A stretch of DNA of 64,000 bases from Methylomonas sp. ZR1 (GCF_013141865.1 NZ_RCST01000001.1:992001-1056000); one strand, 5' to 3'; shown: positions 18,035-28,507, numbered from the stretch's first letter. Made by a program: numbers and translations. The notes: generated by a model from the sequence alone, not told the origin.

Positions 18035-18343
18035 ATCTTCGCCTTGACAGTAGCTGATCCGGTATTGTTCTAGGGTACAGGGTGCAGCGTTTTTTACCCG
18101 CGGTGGCGATATTTAATGGTCGGATAAATTAGGATAATTTCCCTACGCGCGAAGGGATGTAATCCCGTCGAGCTTCGGGTTAAACTTCTCAACCGCAGGG
18201 GAGGGCATTGCTTGTGATAGGCCGTGTTAGCGGTTTTATATCTATCTCTCTCCGCTGACTACATCGATTTGTTGGTGAAGCGTTATCTCTCGTTACACTA
18301 AATAGACCAGTAAAATGACATCAGGCATACCAAGGAAAAGTTT
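18035..18343. other. Intergenic leader of the beta-propeller/ABC operon
   Basis: The 309-base stretch before the beta-propeller gene holds short hairpin-forming segments between 18139 and 18179 (TCCCT with AGGGA, GGGAT with ATCCC, CCCG with CGGG). They share bases and so could form alternative folds. AAGGA precedes the downstream ATG. No riboswitch class is recognised. Confidence 0.4.
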
Positions 18344-19306
18344 ATGCATCCGATAAAAATGGCCGGAATGGCCGCCATCTTATTTGCGACGGCCGCGCAA
18401 GCCGAAACCGTATTCGTCACGCTGGAAAAAGATAACGCGATTGCGGTACTCGATCCCGTCGAAGGCAAACTAGTCAAAACCGTACCTGTTGGCCAGCGGC
18501 CACGCGGCATCGCGATTAGCAAGGATGGCAAGACGCTGTTCGTTGCTACCAGCGACGATAACACCATCCGCATGATCGACTCGGAAACACTGAAGGAAAT
18601 CGGCAAATTGCCGTCCGGCGAAGATCCGGAAACCTTTGCTTTAAGCCCGGACGGCAAATTCATGTATGTTTCCAATGAAGATGATGCGGAAGTAACGGTG
18701 ATCGACATCGCCGCAAAAAAAGCCGTTGGTAAGATCAAGGTAGGTGTGGAGCCGGAAGGCATTACGGTCAGCCCCGACAACAAATGGACGATTAGCGCCT
18801 CGGAAACCACCAATATGCTGCACTGGATCGATACCAACACTAGGCAAATTGCGGATAACACACTGGTCGATCCGCGGCCGCGCGCGGTAACGTTTACCGA
18901 CGATAGCCTGCAATTATGGGCGACGTCAGAAATGGCCGGCACGCTGACGATTATCGATGCGGCATCCAAACAGATCGTGCAGAACATCAAGCTGGACGTC
19001 CAAGGCGTCAGCAGTGATCAGATTCAGCCGGTGGGCATCGCGATTGATAAGGAGCGCCGCTACGGTTACGTGGCGATGGGGCCTGCCAATCGCGTCGCTG
19101 TGATCAACGCCCAAACCTACAAGGTCGAGAAATTTTTGCTGGTGGGGCAACGGGTGTGGAATCTAGCGTTTTCGCCGGATCAAAAACGTCTGTACACCAC
19201 CAATGGTGTCAGCAACGATGTGTCGATCATTGATCTGGAAAACCATAAAGTGACCAAATCAGTGGCGGTGGGTCGTTATCCCTGGGGTGTGGCGGTTAAA
19301 CCATGA
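18344..19306 (+). CDS. Periplasmic YVTN beta-propeller protein, PQQ-catabolism-associated type
   Basis: A 320-residue secreted beta-propeller. The signal peptide ends near ATAAQA/E (about residue 20). About seven repeats follow of the form hydrophobic-VIDxxxxKxVxxIxVGxxPxGIxxSPDGKxLYV, for example GQRPRGIAISKDGKTLFVA. It matches the class of PQQ-dependent catabolism-associated propeller proteins, which sit beside an ABC exporter in methylotrophs and alcohol oxidisers. Here it is followed directly by an ABC ATPase (four-base overlap) and permease. Its exact function is not known; a periplasmic cofactor- or substrate-related role is inferred. Confidence 0.83.
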   Translation: MHPIKMAGMAAILFATAAQAETVFVTLEKDNAIAVLDPVEGKLVKTVPVGQRPRGIAISKDGKTLFVATSDDNTIRMIDSETLKEIGKLPSGEDPETFALSPDGKFMYVSNEDDAEVTVIDIAAKKAVGKIKVGVEPEGITVSPDNKWTISASETTNMLHWIDTNTRQIADNTLVDPRPRAVTFTDDSLQLWATSEMAGTLTIIDAASKQIVQNIKLDVQGVSSDQIQPVGIAIDKERRYGYVAMGPANRVAVINAQTYKVEKFLLVGQRVWNLAFSPDQKRLYTTNGVSNDVSIIDLENHKVTKSVAVGRYPWGVAVKP

Positions 19307-20040
19307 CCGAGAATGCGTTGGCCGTCGAAAACCTGAGTTTTGCCTATGGTGCAAAAAAAGCGCTGGATGCCGTGAGTTTTAACGTGCAGTCAGGCGAATG
19401 CACCATCTTGCTCGGCCCTAACGGCGCCGGCAAAAGCACGCTGTTTTCCTTGATCACCCGGCTTTACGATGCCAGGGAAGGACGCATCGAGCTTTGCGGT
19501 TTTGATCTTAAAAAGCAAAGCCTGCAAGCCTTGGCGCGCTTGGGTGTGGTATTTCAGCAGACCACGCTGGACCCGGACTTGTCGGTCACACAAAATCTGC
19601 GCTATCACGCCGCCTTACACGGCATCGGCCGCAAAGCCGCCGATAAGCGTATCCAAGAAGAACTGGAGCGTTTGGCTATGTTCGAACGGCGCGGCGAAAA
19701 GGTCAGGCAATTAAACGGTGGCCACAAGCGCCGGGTGGAAATCGCCCGCGCCTTGCTGCACAAACCCAGTTTGCTGCTGCTGGATGAGCCGACGGTTGGT
19801 CTAGATATGCCCAGCCGTCAGGCTATCGTCAGCCATGTACACGATTTGGTCAAACAGCAAAATCTGGCGGTACTGTGGGCGACGCATTTGATTGACGAAA
19901 TTGCCGCCGATGATAGCTTGATTGTTTTACACAAGGGCCAGGTCAAAGCCAGCGGCAAACTCTCGGAGATATTGCAGACCACTGGTTGGGCCGATCCCGG
20001 CCAGGTATTCCAAAAACTGACTCAGGGGCCGCAAGCATGA
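19303..20040 (+). CDS. ABC transporter ATP-binding protein (PQQ-associated exporter)
   Basis: A 245-residue ABC ATPase with Walker A GPNGAGKS, the Q-loop VVFQQTTLD, an unusual signature LNGGHKRRVEIARALLH (Gly-Gly-His in place of Gly-Gly-Gln), Walker B LLLLDEPTVGLD and switch histidine WATHLID. It overlaps the propeller gene by four bases, and its TGA overlaps the permease ATG. The arrangement fits the exporter found with PQQ-dependent alcohol dehydrogenase systems, although no dehydrogenase gene is in the window. Confidence 0.88.
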   Translation: MTENALAVENLSFAYGAKKALDAVSFNVQSGECTILLGPNGAGKSTLFSLITRLYDAREGRIELCGFDLKKQSLQALARLGVVFQQTTLDPDLSVTQNLRYHAALHGIGRKAADKRIQEELERLAMFERRGEKVRQLNGGHKRRVEIARALLHKPSLLLLDEPTVGLDMPSRQAIVSHVHDLVKQQNLAVLWATHLIDEIAADDSLIVLHKGQVKASGKLSEILQTTGWADPGQVFQKLTQGPQA

Positions 20041-20846
20041 GGGTTTTACATTACTGGCGGGCAACGCTTGGCATCGTCGGCCGTGAATTGCTGCGTTTTT
20101 TACATCAGCGCGAACGCTTTGTCTCGGCCTTGGTGCGGCCGCTGGTGTGGCTGTTCGTCTTCGCCGCCGGTTTTCGCGCCGCGTTGGGCATAGCCATTGC
20201 GCCGCCCTACGAGACTTATATCCTTTACGAGGTTTACATCACCCCTGGATTGTTGGGCATGATCCTGTTGTTTAACGGCATGCAAAGCTCGCTTTCAATG
20301 GTTTACGACCGGGAAATGGGCAGCATGCGCATGTTGATGGTGTGTCCGTTACCACGTTGGTTTTTATTGTGTAGCAAGCTGATCGCCGGTACGGCGGTGG
20401 GTGTGTTGCAATCCTATGCCTTCTTGGGTATCGCCTGGTTGTACGACATTCAAGCGCCGCTGATGGGCTATGTCTGGATTTTGCCCGCCTTGGTGTTGTC
20501 CGGCATGATGCTGGGGGCATTGGGCTTGCTGTTGTCGTCGTTCATCAAACAACTGGAGAATTTCGCCGGGGTGATGAATTTCGTAATTTTCCCGCTGTTC
20601 TTCATGTCCACCGCTTTGTATCCGTTGTGGAAGATCAAGGAATCCAGCGAATTGTTGTCAAACCTGGCGCAATACAATCCGTTCTCGCAAGCGGTGGAGT
20701 TGATCCGTTTTGCCTTGTACGAGCAGTTTAATCAACAGGCCTTACTCTTTACCGGCGCGGCGTTTTTGCTGTTTATGGGCGCGGCGATCATGGGCTATAA
20801 CCCCAGTAAGGGCATGATGGTTAAAAAAGGTGGTGGTGGCGATTAA
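20037..20846 (+). CDS. ABC-2 type permease (PQQ-associated exporter)
   Basis: A 269-residue membrane protein of the ABC-2 family, with about six helices and a cytoplasmic start (LRFLHQRERFVSALVRPLVW). The conserved NFVIFPLFFMSTALYPLW region and YNPFSQAVELIRFALY are typical of this exporter class. The start is ATG 20037, overlapping the ATPase stop; an in-frame start 51 bases upstream lies inside the ATPase gene. It ends with a glycine-rich tail. With the propeller and ATPase it forms a three-gene operon. Confidence 0.88.
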   Translation: MRVLHYWRATLGIVGRELLRFLHQRERFVSALVRPLVWLFVFAAGFRAALGIAIAPPYETYILYEVYITPGLLGMILLFNGMQSSLSMVYDREMGSMRMLMVCPLPRWFLLCSKLIAGTAVGVLQSYAFLGIAWLYDIQAPLMGYVWILPALVLSGMMLGALGLLLSSFIKQLENFAGVMNFVIFPLFFMSTALYPLWKIKESSELLSNLAQYNPFSQAVELIRFALYEQFNQQALLFTGAAFLLFMGAAIMGYNPSKGMMVKKGGGGD

Positions 20847-21147
20847 TAGTGAATTGGCCCAATATCGTTTGGATGCGGCCGGTCAATTTCCTACAAGTTA
20901 AGGCTTGTGCGCTGAGCATCGCTAGCCATCGGCTGTTTACCCATTCGTCCTGCGATAAACCAAGCTGCGCATGGCAAAAACCAACCGATAATCTAAGTTG
21001 ACGACCCGCTTTTAATTACCCCTTGGTTACTTTTAACGTGAGGCAATTCGAGGATTCGGACGACGTCATCGCTTGGGAAGAATCTACGATATAATTCCAA
21101 GATTTTCCGGCAACACCCATCGCCTTGCCGGGAGTGTACTTTTAATT
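20847..21147. other. Intergenic region upstream of prfC
   Basis: No gene is seen. A 7-bp inverted repeat (21107-21113 with 21125-21131) with an 11-base loop lies near its end and is followed by an A/T-rich stretch. It could be a weak terminator or a leader structure. Confidence 0.5.
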
Positions 21148-21171
21148 TTGTGTACATCATTGTGTACACAA
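21148..21171. promoter_or_regulatory. Perfect inverted repeat just upstream of prfC, candidate operator
   Basis: Nine-base arms TTGTGTACA (21148-21156) and TGTACACAA (21163-21171) are separated by six bases. The right end also contains a 12-bp palindrome, TTGTGTACACAA (21160-21171). The inner GTGTACAC fits the GT-N-TA-N-AC pattern recognised by HutC-type GntR regulators. A further GTGTAC lies at 21134-21139. Position next to the prfC start suggests an operator, but no regulator gene is adjacent. Confidence 0.4.
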
Positions 21172-21173
21172 CT

Positions 21174-22772
21174 ATGCAAATTCAAATAAAGCAATCAATG
21201 GAATCCCCTGAATACAAGCGACGCCGCACTTTTGCCATCATCTCCCACCCTGACGCCGGTAAAACCACCATCACTGAAAAATTGCTGCTGTTCGGCGGTG
21301 CTATTCAGTTAGCCGGTTCGGTCAAAGGTCGCAAAGCGGCGCGCCATGCCACCTCCGACTGGATGGAAATGGAAAAGGAGCGGGGGATTTCCGTGACCAC
21401 CTCGGTGATGCAGTTCGAGCATAACGATTGCATCATCAATTTGCTGGACACCCCAGGCCACGAAGACTTTTCCGAAGATACTTACCGAACATTAACAGCG
21501 GTAGACTCTGCGTTGATGGTGATCGACGTGGCGAAAGGCGTAGAGGATAGGACCATCAAATTGATGGAAGTCTGCCGGTTACGGGATACACCGATCCTGA
21601 CCTTTATCAACAAGTTGGACCGTGAAGGCCGTGAACCGATCGAACTGCTAGACGAAGTCGAGAGCGTGCTGAAAATTCAATGCACGCCGATGACTTGGCC
21701 AATCGGTATGGGTAAACGCTTTAAAGGGGTTTATCAGCTATATAAAGACGAAATTTTGCTGTTTAGTCCGCACCACGGCGGTCGTATCGCCAAGGCCGAA
21801 GTCATTAAAGGCTTGAACAATCCCAAGCTCGACGAATTGCTAGGCTATCAGGCGGAAGAATTGCGCGACGAAATCGAATTGGTCAAAGGCGCCAGCCACG
21901 AATTCGATCACGCGAAATATTTGGCGGGTCAACAAACCCCGGTGTTTTTCGGTTCGGCGATCAATAACTTCGGCATCATCGAACTGCTAGACGCTTTTGC
22001 CGAATATGCCCCTGGTCCTAGATCACGCCAGGCCGAGCAACGCGAAGTGATGCCCGATGAAGAAAAATTCACCGGCTTTGTATTTAAAATCCAAGCCAAT
22101 ATGGACCCGGCGCACCGCGACCGCGTGGCGTTTTTAAGAATCTGTTCCGGCAAATTCGACAAAGGCATGAAGGTCAATCAAGTGCGCATCGGTAAAAACA
22201 TCCAGGTCGCCAATGCCATTACTTTTCAAGCGGACAGCCGTAAAAACGTCGAGGAAGCTTATGCCGGCGACATCATAGGCTTGCACAACCACGGCACTAT
22301 TCAGGTCGGCGACACCTTTACCCAAGGCGAAGTCTTGAAATTTGGCGGCATCCCTTACTTTGCGCCGGAATTATTTCGTCGCGTGGTATTAAAAGATCCG
22401 CTCCGTGCAAAAGCGCTGCAAAAAGGTTTGATTCAATTGACAGAAGAAGGCGCTACCCAGTTGTTCCGCCCGCTGAAAAACAATGACTTAATCCTCGGTG
22501 CGGTGGGTATTTTGCAGTTTGATGTCACCGCCCATCGTCTGAAAAACGAATACAACGTGGAATGTGCTTACGACGTTTCGCCGATTAATACGGTGCGTTG
22601 GGTCAGCGCGAAAAATCCGGCCAAACTGGAGGAGTTTAAGAACAAGGCCTTTGAAAACCTTGCCGAAGATGGCGGCGGCTATTTGGTTTATCTAGCCAGC
22701 AGCCGGGTGAATTTACAATTGACCGAAGAGCGCTGGCCGGACATCCAGTTCAGTCAAACGAGAGAGTTGTAA
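21174..22772 (+). CDS. prfC: Peptide chain release factor 3
   Basis: RF3 is a translational GTPase that ejects RF1/RF2 from the ribosome after peptide release. It has G1 SHPDAGKT, G2 region [13 protein letters not shown]3 DTPGHEDF and G4 NKLD, and the RF3-specific [21 protein letters not shown]. From ATG 21174 it has 532 residues, near the E. coli 529; ATG 21198 (524 residues) is equally possible. A GTG at 21150 in the same frame is rejected because it falls within the inverted repeat. No strong ribosome binding site is visible for any start. Confidence 0.95.
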   Translation: MQIQIKQSMESPEYKRRRTFAIISHPDAGKTTITEKLLLFGGAIQLAGSVKGRKAARHATSDWMEMEKERGISVTTSVMQFEHNDCIINLLDTPGHEDFSEDTYRTLTAVDSALMVIDVAKGVEDRTIKLMEVCRLRDTPILTFINKLDREGREPIELLDEVESVLKIQCTPMTWPIGMGKRFKGVYQLYKDEILLFSPHHGGRIAKAEVIKGLNNPKLDELLGYQAEELRDEIELVKGASHEFDHAKYLAGQQTPVFFGSAINNFGIIELLDAFAEYAPGPRSRQAEQREVMPDEEKFTGFVFKIQANMDPAHRDRVAFLRICSGKFDKGMKVNQVRIGKNIQVANAITFQADSRKNVEEAYAGDIIGLHNHGTIQVGDTFTQGEVLKFGGIPYFAPELFRRVVLKDPLRAKALQKGLIQLTEEGATQLFRPLKNNDLILGAVGILQFDVTAHRLKNEYNVECAYDVSPINTVRWVSAKNPAKLEEFKNKAFENLAEDGGGYLVYLASSRVNLQLTEERWPDIQFSQTREL

Positions 22773-23085
22773 CAGCTGGTGCAAATCGGGGTTTCGGAAG
22801 CGCATGGCAGAATGGATTCCGAAGCACCCGACAATTCGCCGGCTACCCGTCACTCGCGGAAATTCACCCACTCTATAACCGCCCCGCCTAGCCGTCGCCA
22901 GGCACCTGAAGCCAGACAAGGCTGACGTTGCTGTCCGCCTCCGGCCGCACTATCCGAGCCGTTAGCTGTAAATTATTTCCAGCTAAACACCTAATATTCA
23001 TAGTAATTTTTCTGCTGGAGATATACACTGAGGCCGACAATCCGATAAAGATACGACTTTAAGCAACATCCTTGGGAGTAAGCTT
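22773..23085. other. Intergenic region between prfC and the deacetylase-like gene
   Basis: I see no gene, hairpin with a T-run or repeat in these 313 bases. The last part holds a GGGAG ribosome binding site about eight bases before the next ATG. Confidence 0.6.
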
Positions 23086-24054
23086 ATGCGCACACTTTAC
23101 TATAGTCATCCGGATTTTTGGGGCCATGACACCGGCATCACCCATCCGGAGAGCATTGATCGGCTCCACGTGATTGAACAAGCATTGTCAGCACCGGAAT
23201 TCTCCGAGTTGCAACGCATCTCCGCGGAGATTCCGGTCGATATTCAAGACATCATTGGCCTGGTACACAGTAAAACCATGATTGCCAAAGTGTTGTCGAC
23301 CATTCCCGAGCAAGGCTACGCCAATTTTGACGCCGACACCGTGGTATCGCCCGGCTCGAAGCAAGCCGCTCTGCGCGCGGTGGCAGCCGTATGCGATGCG
23401 GTCGATAGAGTTTGTAGCGGGCAAAACACTAAGGCCTTTTGCGCTACCCGCCCACCGGGGCATCACGCCATGCCGGATTATGCGATGGGATTTTGCCTAT
23501 TCAACAATATCGCCATTGCGGCGGAATATGCACGCAACCGCTACGGTTTGACCCGAATTGCCATTGTCGATTTTGACGTACATCACGGTAACGGCACCCA
23601 AGCTGCTTTTTGCGAACAGCCGCAAGTGCTGTATGCATCCAGCCATCAATGGCCGCATTATCCCGGCAGCGGCCATCCCTCGGAAACCGGCGTCGGGAAT
23701 ATTATCAACGTCCCCCTGCCCACCGGCAGCGGCGGCGATGTGTTTCGGGACAAATATCGGCAATCCATATTGCCGGCGGTGAAAGCTTTCAATCCGGAGC
23801 TGATTTTGATTTCCGCCGGCTTCGACGCGCACCAGGACGACCCTTTAGCCTCGCTTGGACTACTGGAAGACGATTATCGCTGGATTACTGATGAACTGAT
23901 CACCATCGCCGACACCTATTGCCAGGGCCGACTTATTTCGGCCCTGGAAGGCGGCTATAACCTGAGCGCGCTGGCGAACAGCGTCGCCGCCCACGTCAGC
24001 AGCTTAATGGGCAACACAGCCGGGCAGCGCGTAATGCATCGCATGTCTCTCTAG
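23086..24054 (+). CDS. Histone deacetylase-family (acetylpolyamine-type) zinc hydrolase
   Basis: A 322-residue arginase/deacetylase-fold enzyme. It removes acetyl groups from amines, probably small molecules such as acetylpolyamines or acetylated proteins. The catalytic histidine pair is in RPPGHHAMPDY (His126, His127). Zinc ligands are Asp164 and His166 (DFDVHHGNGT) and Asp247 (SAGFDAHQDDP). The transition-state tyrosine lies in LEGGYNL. No signal peptide is seen, so it should be cytoplasmic. GGGAG precedes the ATG. The next gene is convergent. Confidence 0.87.
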   Translation: MRTLYYSHPDFWGHDTGITHPESIDRLHVIEQALSAPEFSELQRISAEIPVDIQDIIGLVHSKTMIAKVLSTIPEQGYANFDADTVVSPGSKQAALRAVAAVCDAVDRVCSGQNTKAFCATRPPGHHAMPDYAMGFCLFNNIAIAAEYARNRYGLTRIAIVDFDVHHGNGTQAAFCEQPQVLYASSHQWPHYPGSGHPSETGVGNIINVPLPTGSGGDVFRDKYRQSILPAVKAFNPELILISAGFDAHQDDPLASLGLLEDDYRWITDELITIADTYCQGRLISALEGGYNLSALANSVAAHVSSLMGNTAGQRVMHRMSL

Positions 24055-24062
24055 CTGGCGAT

Positions 24063-24554
24063 TTATTGCAGATTAGGTAAGGTGTAAACATAGTCACTCT
24101 CTTTCATCGGCAAATGACATGCAAAACAGGGTGCGGATTGTTCCTTATCCAGCATTTTTAAGGTCTGGCCTTCCCAGATACCAAAGCCCCAACCGCCGGT
24201 TTCCGCGTATTTTTTGCTGTCTTTGACCATGGCTTCGGCGGCGGTGAATTCGCCCGGCACTGACGCTTGTTCCCAATTCGGATGCTTTCTTTCGCCCCAC
24301 TTAATTTTGGCGATGATGCTGCCGTCCGGCCAAGGTTTGACTTTACCCGCACGCGCGGCAGCGATAGCCACATGGTTACCAACGATGGCGCGTATGCTGT
24401 TTTTATCGTGACGTAAAGACACGCCCAACAAACGCCAGTCGCGGTATTCGCCATGTTCGGGTTTAGCAGTCGGTTGGGCTTCCGCGAAAGCCAGGCCAAA
24501 CGGCATTAACGCCACCGCTGCCAAACATAAGCCGCTGAAAATAGTTCTGTTCAT
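24063..24554 (-). CDS. Cytochrome P460-family c-type heme protein
   Basis: A 163-residue periplasmic heme protein. The signal peptide ends near residue 24 (PFGLAFA). The mature part begins with the P460-like EYRDWRLLGVS region and ends with one heme motif CFACH (Cys143, Cys146, His147). Cytochrome P460 oxidises hydroxylamine in ammonia oxidisers and methanotrophs and carries a lysine cross-link to heme; a lysine in DGSIIAKIKWGERKHP is the best candidate here. The related cytochrome c'-beta, which lacks the cross-link and binds NO, cannot be excluded. AAGGAG precedes the ATG. Divergent from cstA. Confidence 0.85.
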   Translation of the reverse strand: MNRTIFSGLCLAAVALMPFGLAFAEAQPTAKPEHGEYRDWRLLGVSLRHDKNSIRAIVGNHVAIAAARAGKVKPWPDGSIIAKIKWGERKHPNWEQASVPGEFTAAEAMVKDSKKYAETGGWGFGIWEGQTLKMLDKEQSAPCFACHLPMKESDYVYTLPNLQ

Positions 24555-24795
24555 ATTCTCGTTCTCCTTTATCTGTAGTGGATACCAAGCCGTTATTATA
24601 CGCCGGCACGTTAGTAGCTAACGCCTGATCAATTCAGCTAAATAAAACCAGCCGTTTGCAATGACGAATTACGGGTAAAACCTGGCAAAACAGCCGGTTT
24701 CAAAGCGAATCCGCCAACAGCAATTGACGCTGGCATGCTACCATTTTGCGAACTCTATCACGCAGTACACCGATTACAATCCAAAGGAACCCGCC

Positions 24796-26871
24796 ATGTC
24801 TGGCCCTAACAAACAAGTACCGTCCATTTTTTTCTGGGCTTGCGTCGCCCTGACCGGCGCCTTCGCCGTCGGCGGGATTGCTCTGCAACGCGGTGAAAGC
24901 ATTAATAGTATGTGGCTAATCGTCGCGGCGATTTGTATTTACGCATTGGGCTATCGTTTCTATAGCGCATTTGTCGCGACTAAAGTATTGGTATTGGATC
25001 CAAGCCGCGCCACTCCCGCAGAGCGTTTCGACGATGGTCGCGACTTTATGCCTACCCATAAATGGGTGGTATTCGGGCACCATTTCGCGGCAATCGCCGG
25101 CCCTGGCCCCTTAATTGGGCCGACCTTGGCCGCCCAATTCGGCTACCTACCGGGCACGTTGTGGATTTTGATCGGCGCCGTATTAGGCGGCTGTGTGCAG
25201 GATTTTGTCACGTTGTTCTTCTCGGTGCGCCGCGACGGCCGCTCACTGGGACAAATGGCCAAGGATGAACTGGGCAATATCGGCGGCACGGCCGCTATGT
25301 TGGGCGTGATGGTGATCATGGTAATTCTGATCGCGGTGTTGGGCTTGGTGGTGGTCAATGCGATGAAACACAGCCCGTGGGCCACTTCCACCGTCGCCGC
25401 AACCATTCCGATCGCGATGTTGATGGGATTGTATTTAAACCAGTTGCGGCCGGGCCGCGTTGCGGAAGCCACGCTGATCGGCGTCTCCCTGTTGATTTTC
25501 GCCGTAGTCGGCGGCGGCTGGATCGACGACAATCCGACCATCCGTGGTTGGTTCGATTACGACGCACCGCAACTGGCGTTGATGGTGATTTTGTACGGCT
25601 TTGCCGCTGCCGTGTTGCCAGTCTGGCTATTGCTGGCCCCGAGAGATTATTTATCCACGTTCATGAAGCTGGGCACCATCAGCGCGCTGGCGATTGCCAT
25701 TGTGGTGTTGCGCCCGGAACTGAAAATGCCGGCCCTGACCCAGTTCATCGACGGCAGCGGGCCTATCTTCGGCGGCAAACTGTTTCCGTTCGTGTTTATC
25801 ACGATTGCCTGTGGCGCAATTTCCGGCTTTCACGCCCTGATTTCCTCCGGCACCACACCCAAGCTGCTGGCTAACGAGCAAGACGCCCGTTTCATCGGCT
25901 ACGGGGCGATGATGATGGAATCCTTCGTTGCGATTATGGCGATGATCGCCGCCTCAGTTTTAGAGCCCGGCGTGTATTTCGCCATCAACAGCCCGGCTGG
26001 TATCGTCGGCAAGGAAGCGGTGGACGCGGTCGCCAAAATCAGCAGTTGGGGCTTTCCGGTGAGCGTCGACCAAATGCAAACCCTGGCCAAAACCATGGGC
26101 GAATCCACATTGTTTGCCCGCACCGGCGGCGCGCCATCGCTGGCGGTGGGCATGGCCAGTTTGTTTGCGCAAGTATTCGGCGAGCATCTGCTGGCGGCCT
26201 GGTATCACTTTGCCATCATGTTCGAGGCCTTGTTTATTCTGACTACACTCGACGCCGGCACCCGCGTCGCCCGCTTCATGTTGCAAGATATTCTGAGCAA
26301 TGTTGGTTTGCCTAAAACCAACAGCTATCCCAGCATACTGTTGACCAGCGCTCTGGTGGTCGGGGCTTGGGGTTATTTTCTGTACATGGGCACTATCGAT
26401 CCCTTAGGCGGCATCAACAGCCTGTGGCCGTTGTTCGGCATCGCCAACCAAATGCTGGCCGCGATTGCCTTGTGCGTCGCCACCACGATTTTGGTGAAAT
26501 CCGACAAATTGAAATATGTGTGGGTCACGGCAACACCCTTGGCCTGGTTGATTATCGTCACCAGCACCGCCGCTTGGGAAAAACTGTTTGCCACCGATTT
26601 AAGGGTCGGATTTCTGTCCCACGCCGCCGATTTATCCGCCAAACTCGCCAACGGCAACCTGCCCGCCGAGCAAGTCAAAAACGCCCCGCATTTGATCTTC
26701 AACGATTATTTGAATGCCGGCTTAACCAGCTTGTTTATGCTGATCACCTGGTTATTATTGGCAGACACCCTGCGGGTGATCTATTGCGTTATCGCCGGCA
26801 AAAACCACCCGCAATCCAGCGAATCGCCGCATATACCCAGCCGTTTGGTTGAAGAGTGGGTAAGGGACTAA
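24796..26871 (+). CDS. cstA: Carbon starvation protein CstA (peptide/pyruvate transporter)
   Basis: CstA is a large inner-membrane transporter, linked to peptide and pyruvate uptake under carbon limitation. From ATG 24796 it is 691 residues, with about 16-18 membrane helices. Conserved CstA regions include [20 protein letters not shown], the segment ending [13 protein letters not shown], and [24 protein letters not shown] lies eight bases upstream; a start 72 bases earlier lacks one. The gene is monocistronic here. Confidence 0.95.
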   Translation: MSGPNKQVPSIFFWACVALTGAFAVGGIALQRGESINSMWLIVAAICIYALGYRFYSAFVATKVLVLDPSRATPAERFDDGRDFMPTHKWVVFGHHFAAIAGPGPLIGPTLAAQFGYLPGTLWILIGAVLGGCVQDFVTLFFSVRRDGRSLGQMAKDELGNIGGTAAMLGVMVIMVILIAVLGLVVVNAMKHSPWATSTVAATIPIAMLMGLYLNQLRPGRVAEATLIGVSLLIFAVVGGGWIDDNPTIRGWFDYDAPQLALMVILYGFAAAVLPVWLLLAPRDYLSTFMKLGTISALAIAIVVLRPELKMPALTQFIDGSGPIFGGKLFPFVFITIACGAISGFHALISSGTTPKLLANEQDARFIGYGAMMMESFVAIMAMIAASVLEPGVYFAINSPAGIVGKEAVDAVAKISSWGFPVSVDQMQTLAKTMGESTLFARTGGAPSLAVGMASLFAQVFGEHLLAAWYHFAIMFEALFILTTLDAGTRVARFMLQDILSNVGLPKTNSYPSILLTSALVVGAWGYFLYMGTIDPLGGINSLWPLFGIANQMLAAIALCVATTILVKSDKLKYVWVTATPLAWLIIVTSTAAWEKLFATDLRVGFLSHAADLSAKLANGNLPAEQVKNAPHLIFNDYLNAGLTSLFMLITWLLLADTLRVIYCVIAGKNHPQSSESPHIPSRLVEEWVRD

Positions 26872-26970
26872 AGCATTTTCGAAAAAGTAGGCGTCGCGGC
26901 GGATACTGTTTTAATCACCCGTCCTTGACGTTAATACCAGCAACTGGGATACGAGGCTTGTAGAAGCAAA

Positions 26971-26996
26971 GATAACGCAGCCTACGCCGCGTTATC
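26971..26996. terminator. Hairpin between convergent cstA and leuB-like genes
   Basis: A perfect 8-bp stem, GATAACGC (26971-26978) with GCGTTATC (26989-26996), has a ten-base loop. Both neighbouring genes end here. It lacks a T-run on either side, so its role as a bidirectional terminator is only suggested by position. Confidence 0.4.
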
Positions 26997-27012
26997 GTAT
27001 GGCAAGCCCTTA

Positions 27013-28119
27013 TTAGACTTTAGGCATTTCCCGTAGCTTTGCCACCACTTTGTCGCCAAATTCAACGGTGCTGATCATCGTCACGCCGCTACCGGGTTTG
27101 GATAAGTCGGCGGTAGAGTAGCCGTCGGCAAATACGCCCTGCATGGCCGCCCAGACGTTTTTCGCTTCCGCTTCCATGCCAAAACTGTTTTCCAGCATCA
27201 TCGCTACCGAACCGATCATCGAGTATGGATTAGCGATGTTTTTGCCGGCGATGTCCGGCGCCGAACCGTGTGAAGGTTCGTAGTACGCTTTGTCAGGGCC
27301 GATACAAGCCGATGGCATCAAGCCCAGCGAGCCCAAAATGCCGCCGCCCTGGTCGCTGAGAATGTCGCCGAACATGTTTTCCATCACCATCACGTCGAAC
27401 TGGGTGGGTTTCAGACATAGTGCGGTCGCGGCCGAATCGACGAGATAATTGACGACTTGCACGTCGGGGTATTCCTTGGCGACTTCTTCCATCACTTCGT
27501 TCCACAGCACGCTGGATTTCAGCACATTGCTTTTATGGATGTTGTGCAGCAATTTGCGGCGTTTTTGCGCCAGTTTGAAGGCCTGGTGCATGATGCGACG
27601 AATTTGTTCCTCGTCGTATTCCAGGGTTTCGCGCACGTAACGCAGGCCTTGCTCGTTGACTCCCGCTTCTTTTTGGCCGAAATACAGGCCGCCGACCAGC
27701 TCACGCACCATAATCAAATCGATGCCATCGCCGATCACTTCTGGCTTCAGCGGCGAGAAATGCGCCAACGACCTGGGCAGGAAAACCGGGCGAAAGTTGG
27801 CGTAAGTGTTATAGCGGCGACGTAGCGGCAACAGAGCGCCACGCTCCGGTTGTTTGTCGACCGGGATTTTCTTCGATTCTTCGTGATTCAAGCCTATGGT
27901 ACCTTTCAGGATGGCGTCGGCCTGGTCGCAAATGTCGATGGTGGCTTGCGGGAAAGCATCGCCGGTTGCGAAGTAAGCGCAGGCGCCGAACAAAGCCGGC
28001 ATCAGTTCGAAGCTAACGTCGTTACGTTCTTCGATGACTTTCAAAACCTTGATGGCTTCCGCGGTGATTTCAGGGCCGATGCCGTCGCCGGCCAGAACTG
28101 CGATTTTGTAGTTTTTCAT
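27013..28119 (-). CDS. Isopropylmalate/isocitrate dehydrogenase family protein (LeuB-like)
   Basis: A 368-residue decarboxylating dehydrogenase. It starts [18 protein letters not shown] and has the metal-binding [15 protein letters not shown] and nucleotide-binding [18 protein letters not shown] regions of the family. [10 protein letters not shown] is close to the LeuB motif. The substrate-binding region [17 protein letters not shown] differs from standard LeuB (usually LLPLRKxLxLFANLRP), so it may act on a related substrate such as methylmalate. The leuA-like gene on the same strand lies 1.25 kb upstream, and the two may work in one pathway. 3-isopropylmalate dehydrogenase is the default reading. 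Confidence 0.8.
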   Translation of the reverse strand: MKNYKIAVLAGDGIGPEITAEAIKVLKVIEERNDVSFELMPALFGACAYFATGDAFPQATIDICDQADAILKGTIGLNHEESKKIPVDKQPERGALLPLRRRYNTYANFRPVFLPRSLAHFSPLKPEVIGDGIDLIMVRELVGGLYFGQKEAGVNEQGLRYVRETLEYDEEQIRRIMHQAFKLAQKRRKLLHNIHKSNVLKSSVLWNEVMEEVAKEYPDVQVVNYLVDSAATALCLKPTQFDVMVMENMFGDILSDQGGGILGSLGLMPSACIGPDKAYYEPSHGSAPDIAGKNIANPYSMIGSVAMMLENSFGMEAEAKNVWAAMQGVFADGYSTADLSKPGSGVTMISTVEFGDKVVAKLREMPKV

Positions 28120-28507
28120 GAGATGGTGAGTGCTGAGTGGTTAAAGCGTTAAATCAGGAATTTCTATCGGAAAATAAACAGCGGATTTTAGCAGATTGGC
28201 CGCCACGCTTCTGCCGAAAAACGGCTTTCGTTTGCCAATAGCCTAGGCTTCAACTAGGCGTCATGTGGGAGCTTGTCTGATGAGTGACTGGAAATGCCTT
28301 CCCACTCTGCAATTGACCAAGCGGCACGTAGCCTCGATGCAGCTTTAGCAGAATCGAGGGCGACGAGATGGCCAATCCAATCCTCAGGCGAAAGTCAAAT
28401 AACAGACCCCTATTGGCCTACAAAACCTCAATTGCATCTAGGCTATTTGCTAACCGGAAAGAATTGGACACAACATAAATTTTAAATACAAACCCAAGGA
28501 GAATCCC
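28120..28507. other. Intergenic region with a non-supported short frame
   Basis: This 388-base stretch separates the divergent leuB-like gene and the orphan gene at 28508. A 63-codon frame (28294-28485) is open but has no ribosome binding site and no recognisable protein character. I see no terminator or known repeat. Confidence 0.5.

Noticed and set aside
18298..18990. 230-codon minus-strand frame across the propeller gene
   Set aside because: Serine/valine-rich antisense shadow of the repeat-containing propeller gene.
28294..28485. 63-codon + frame before the orphan gene
   Set aside because: No ribosome binding site, and no domain or family pattern; kept as intergenic.
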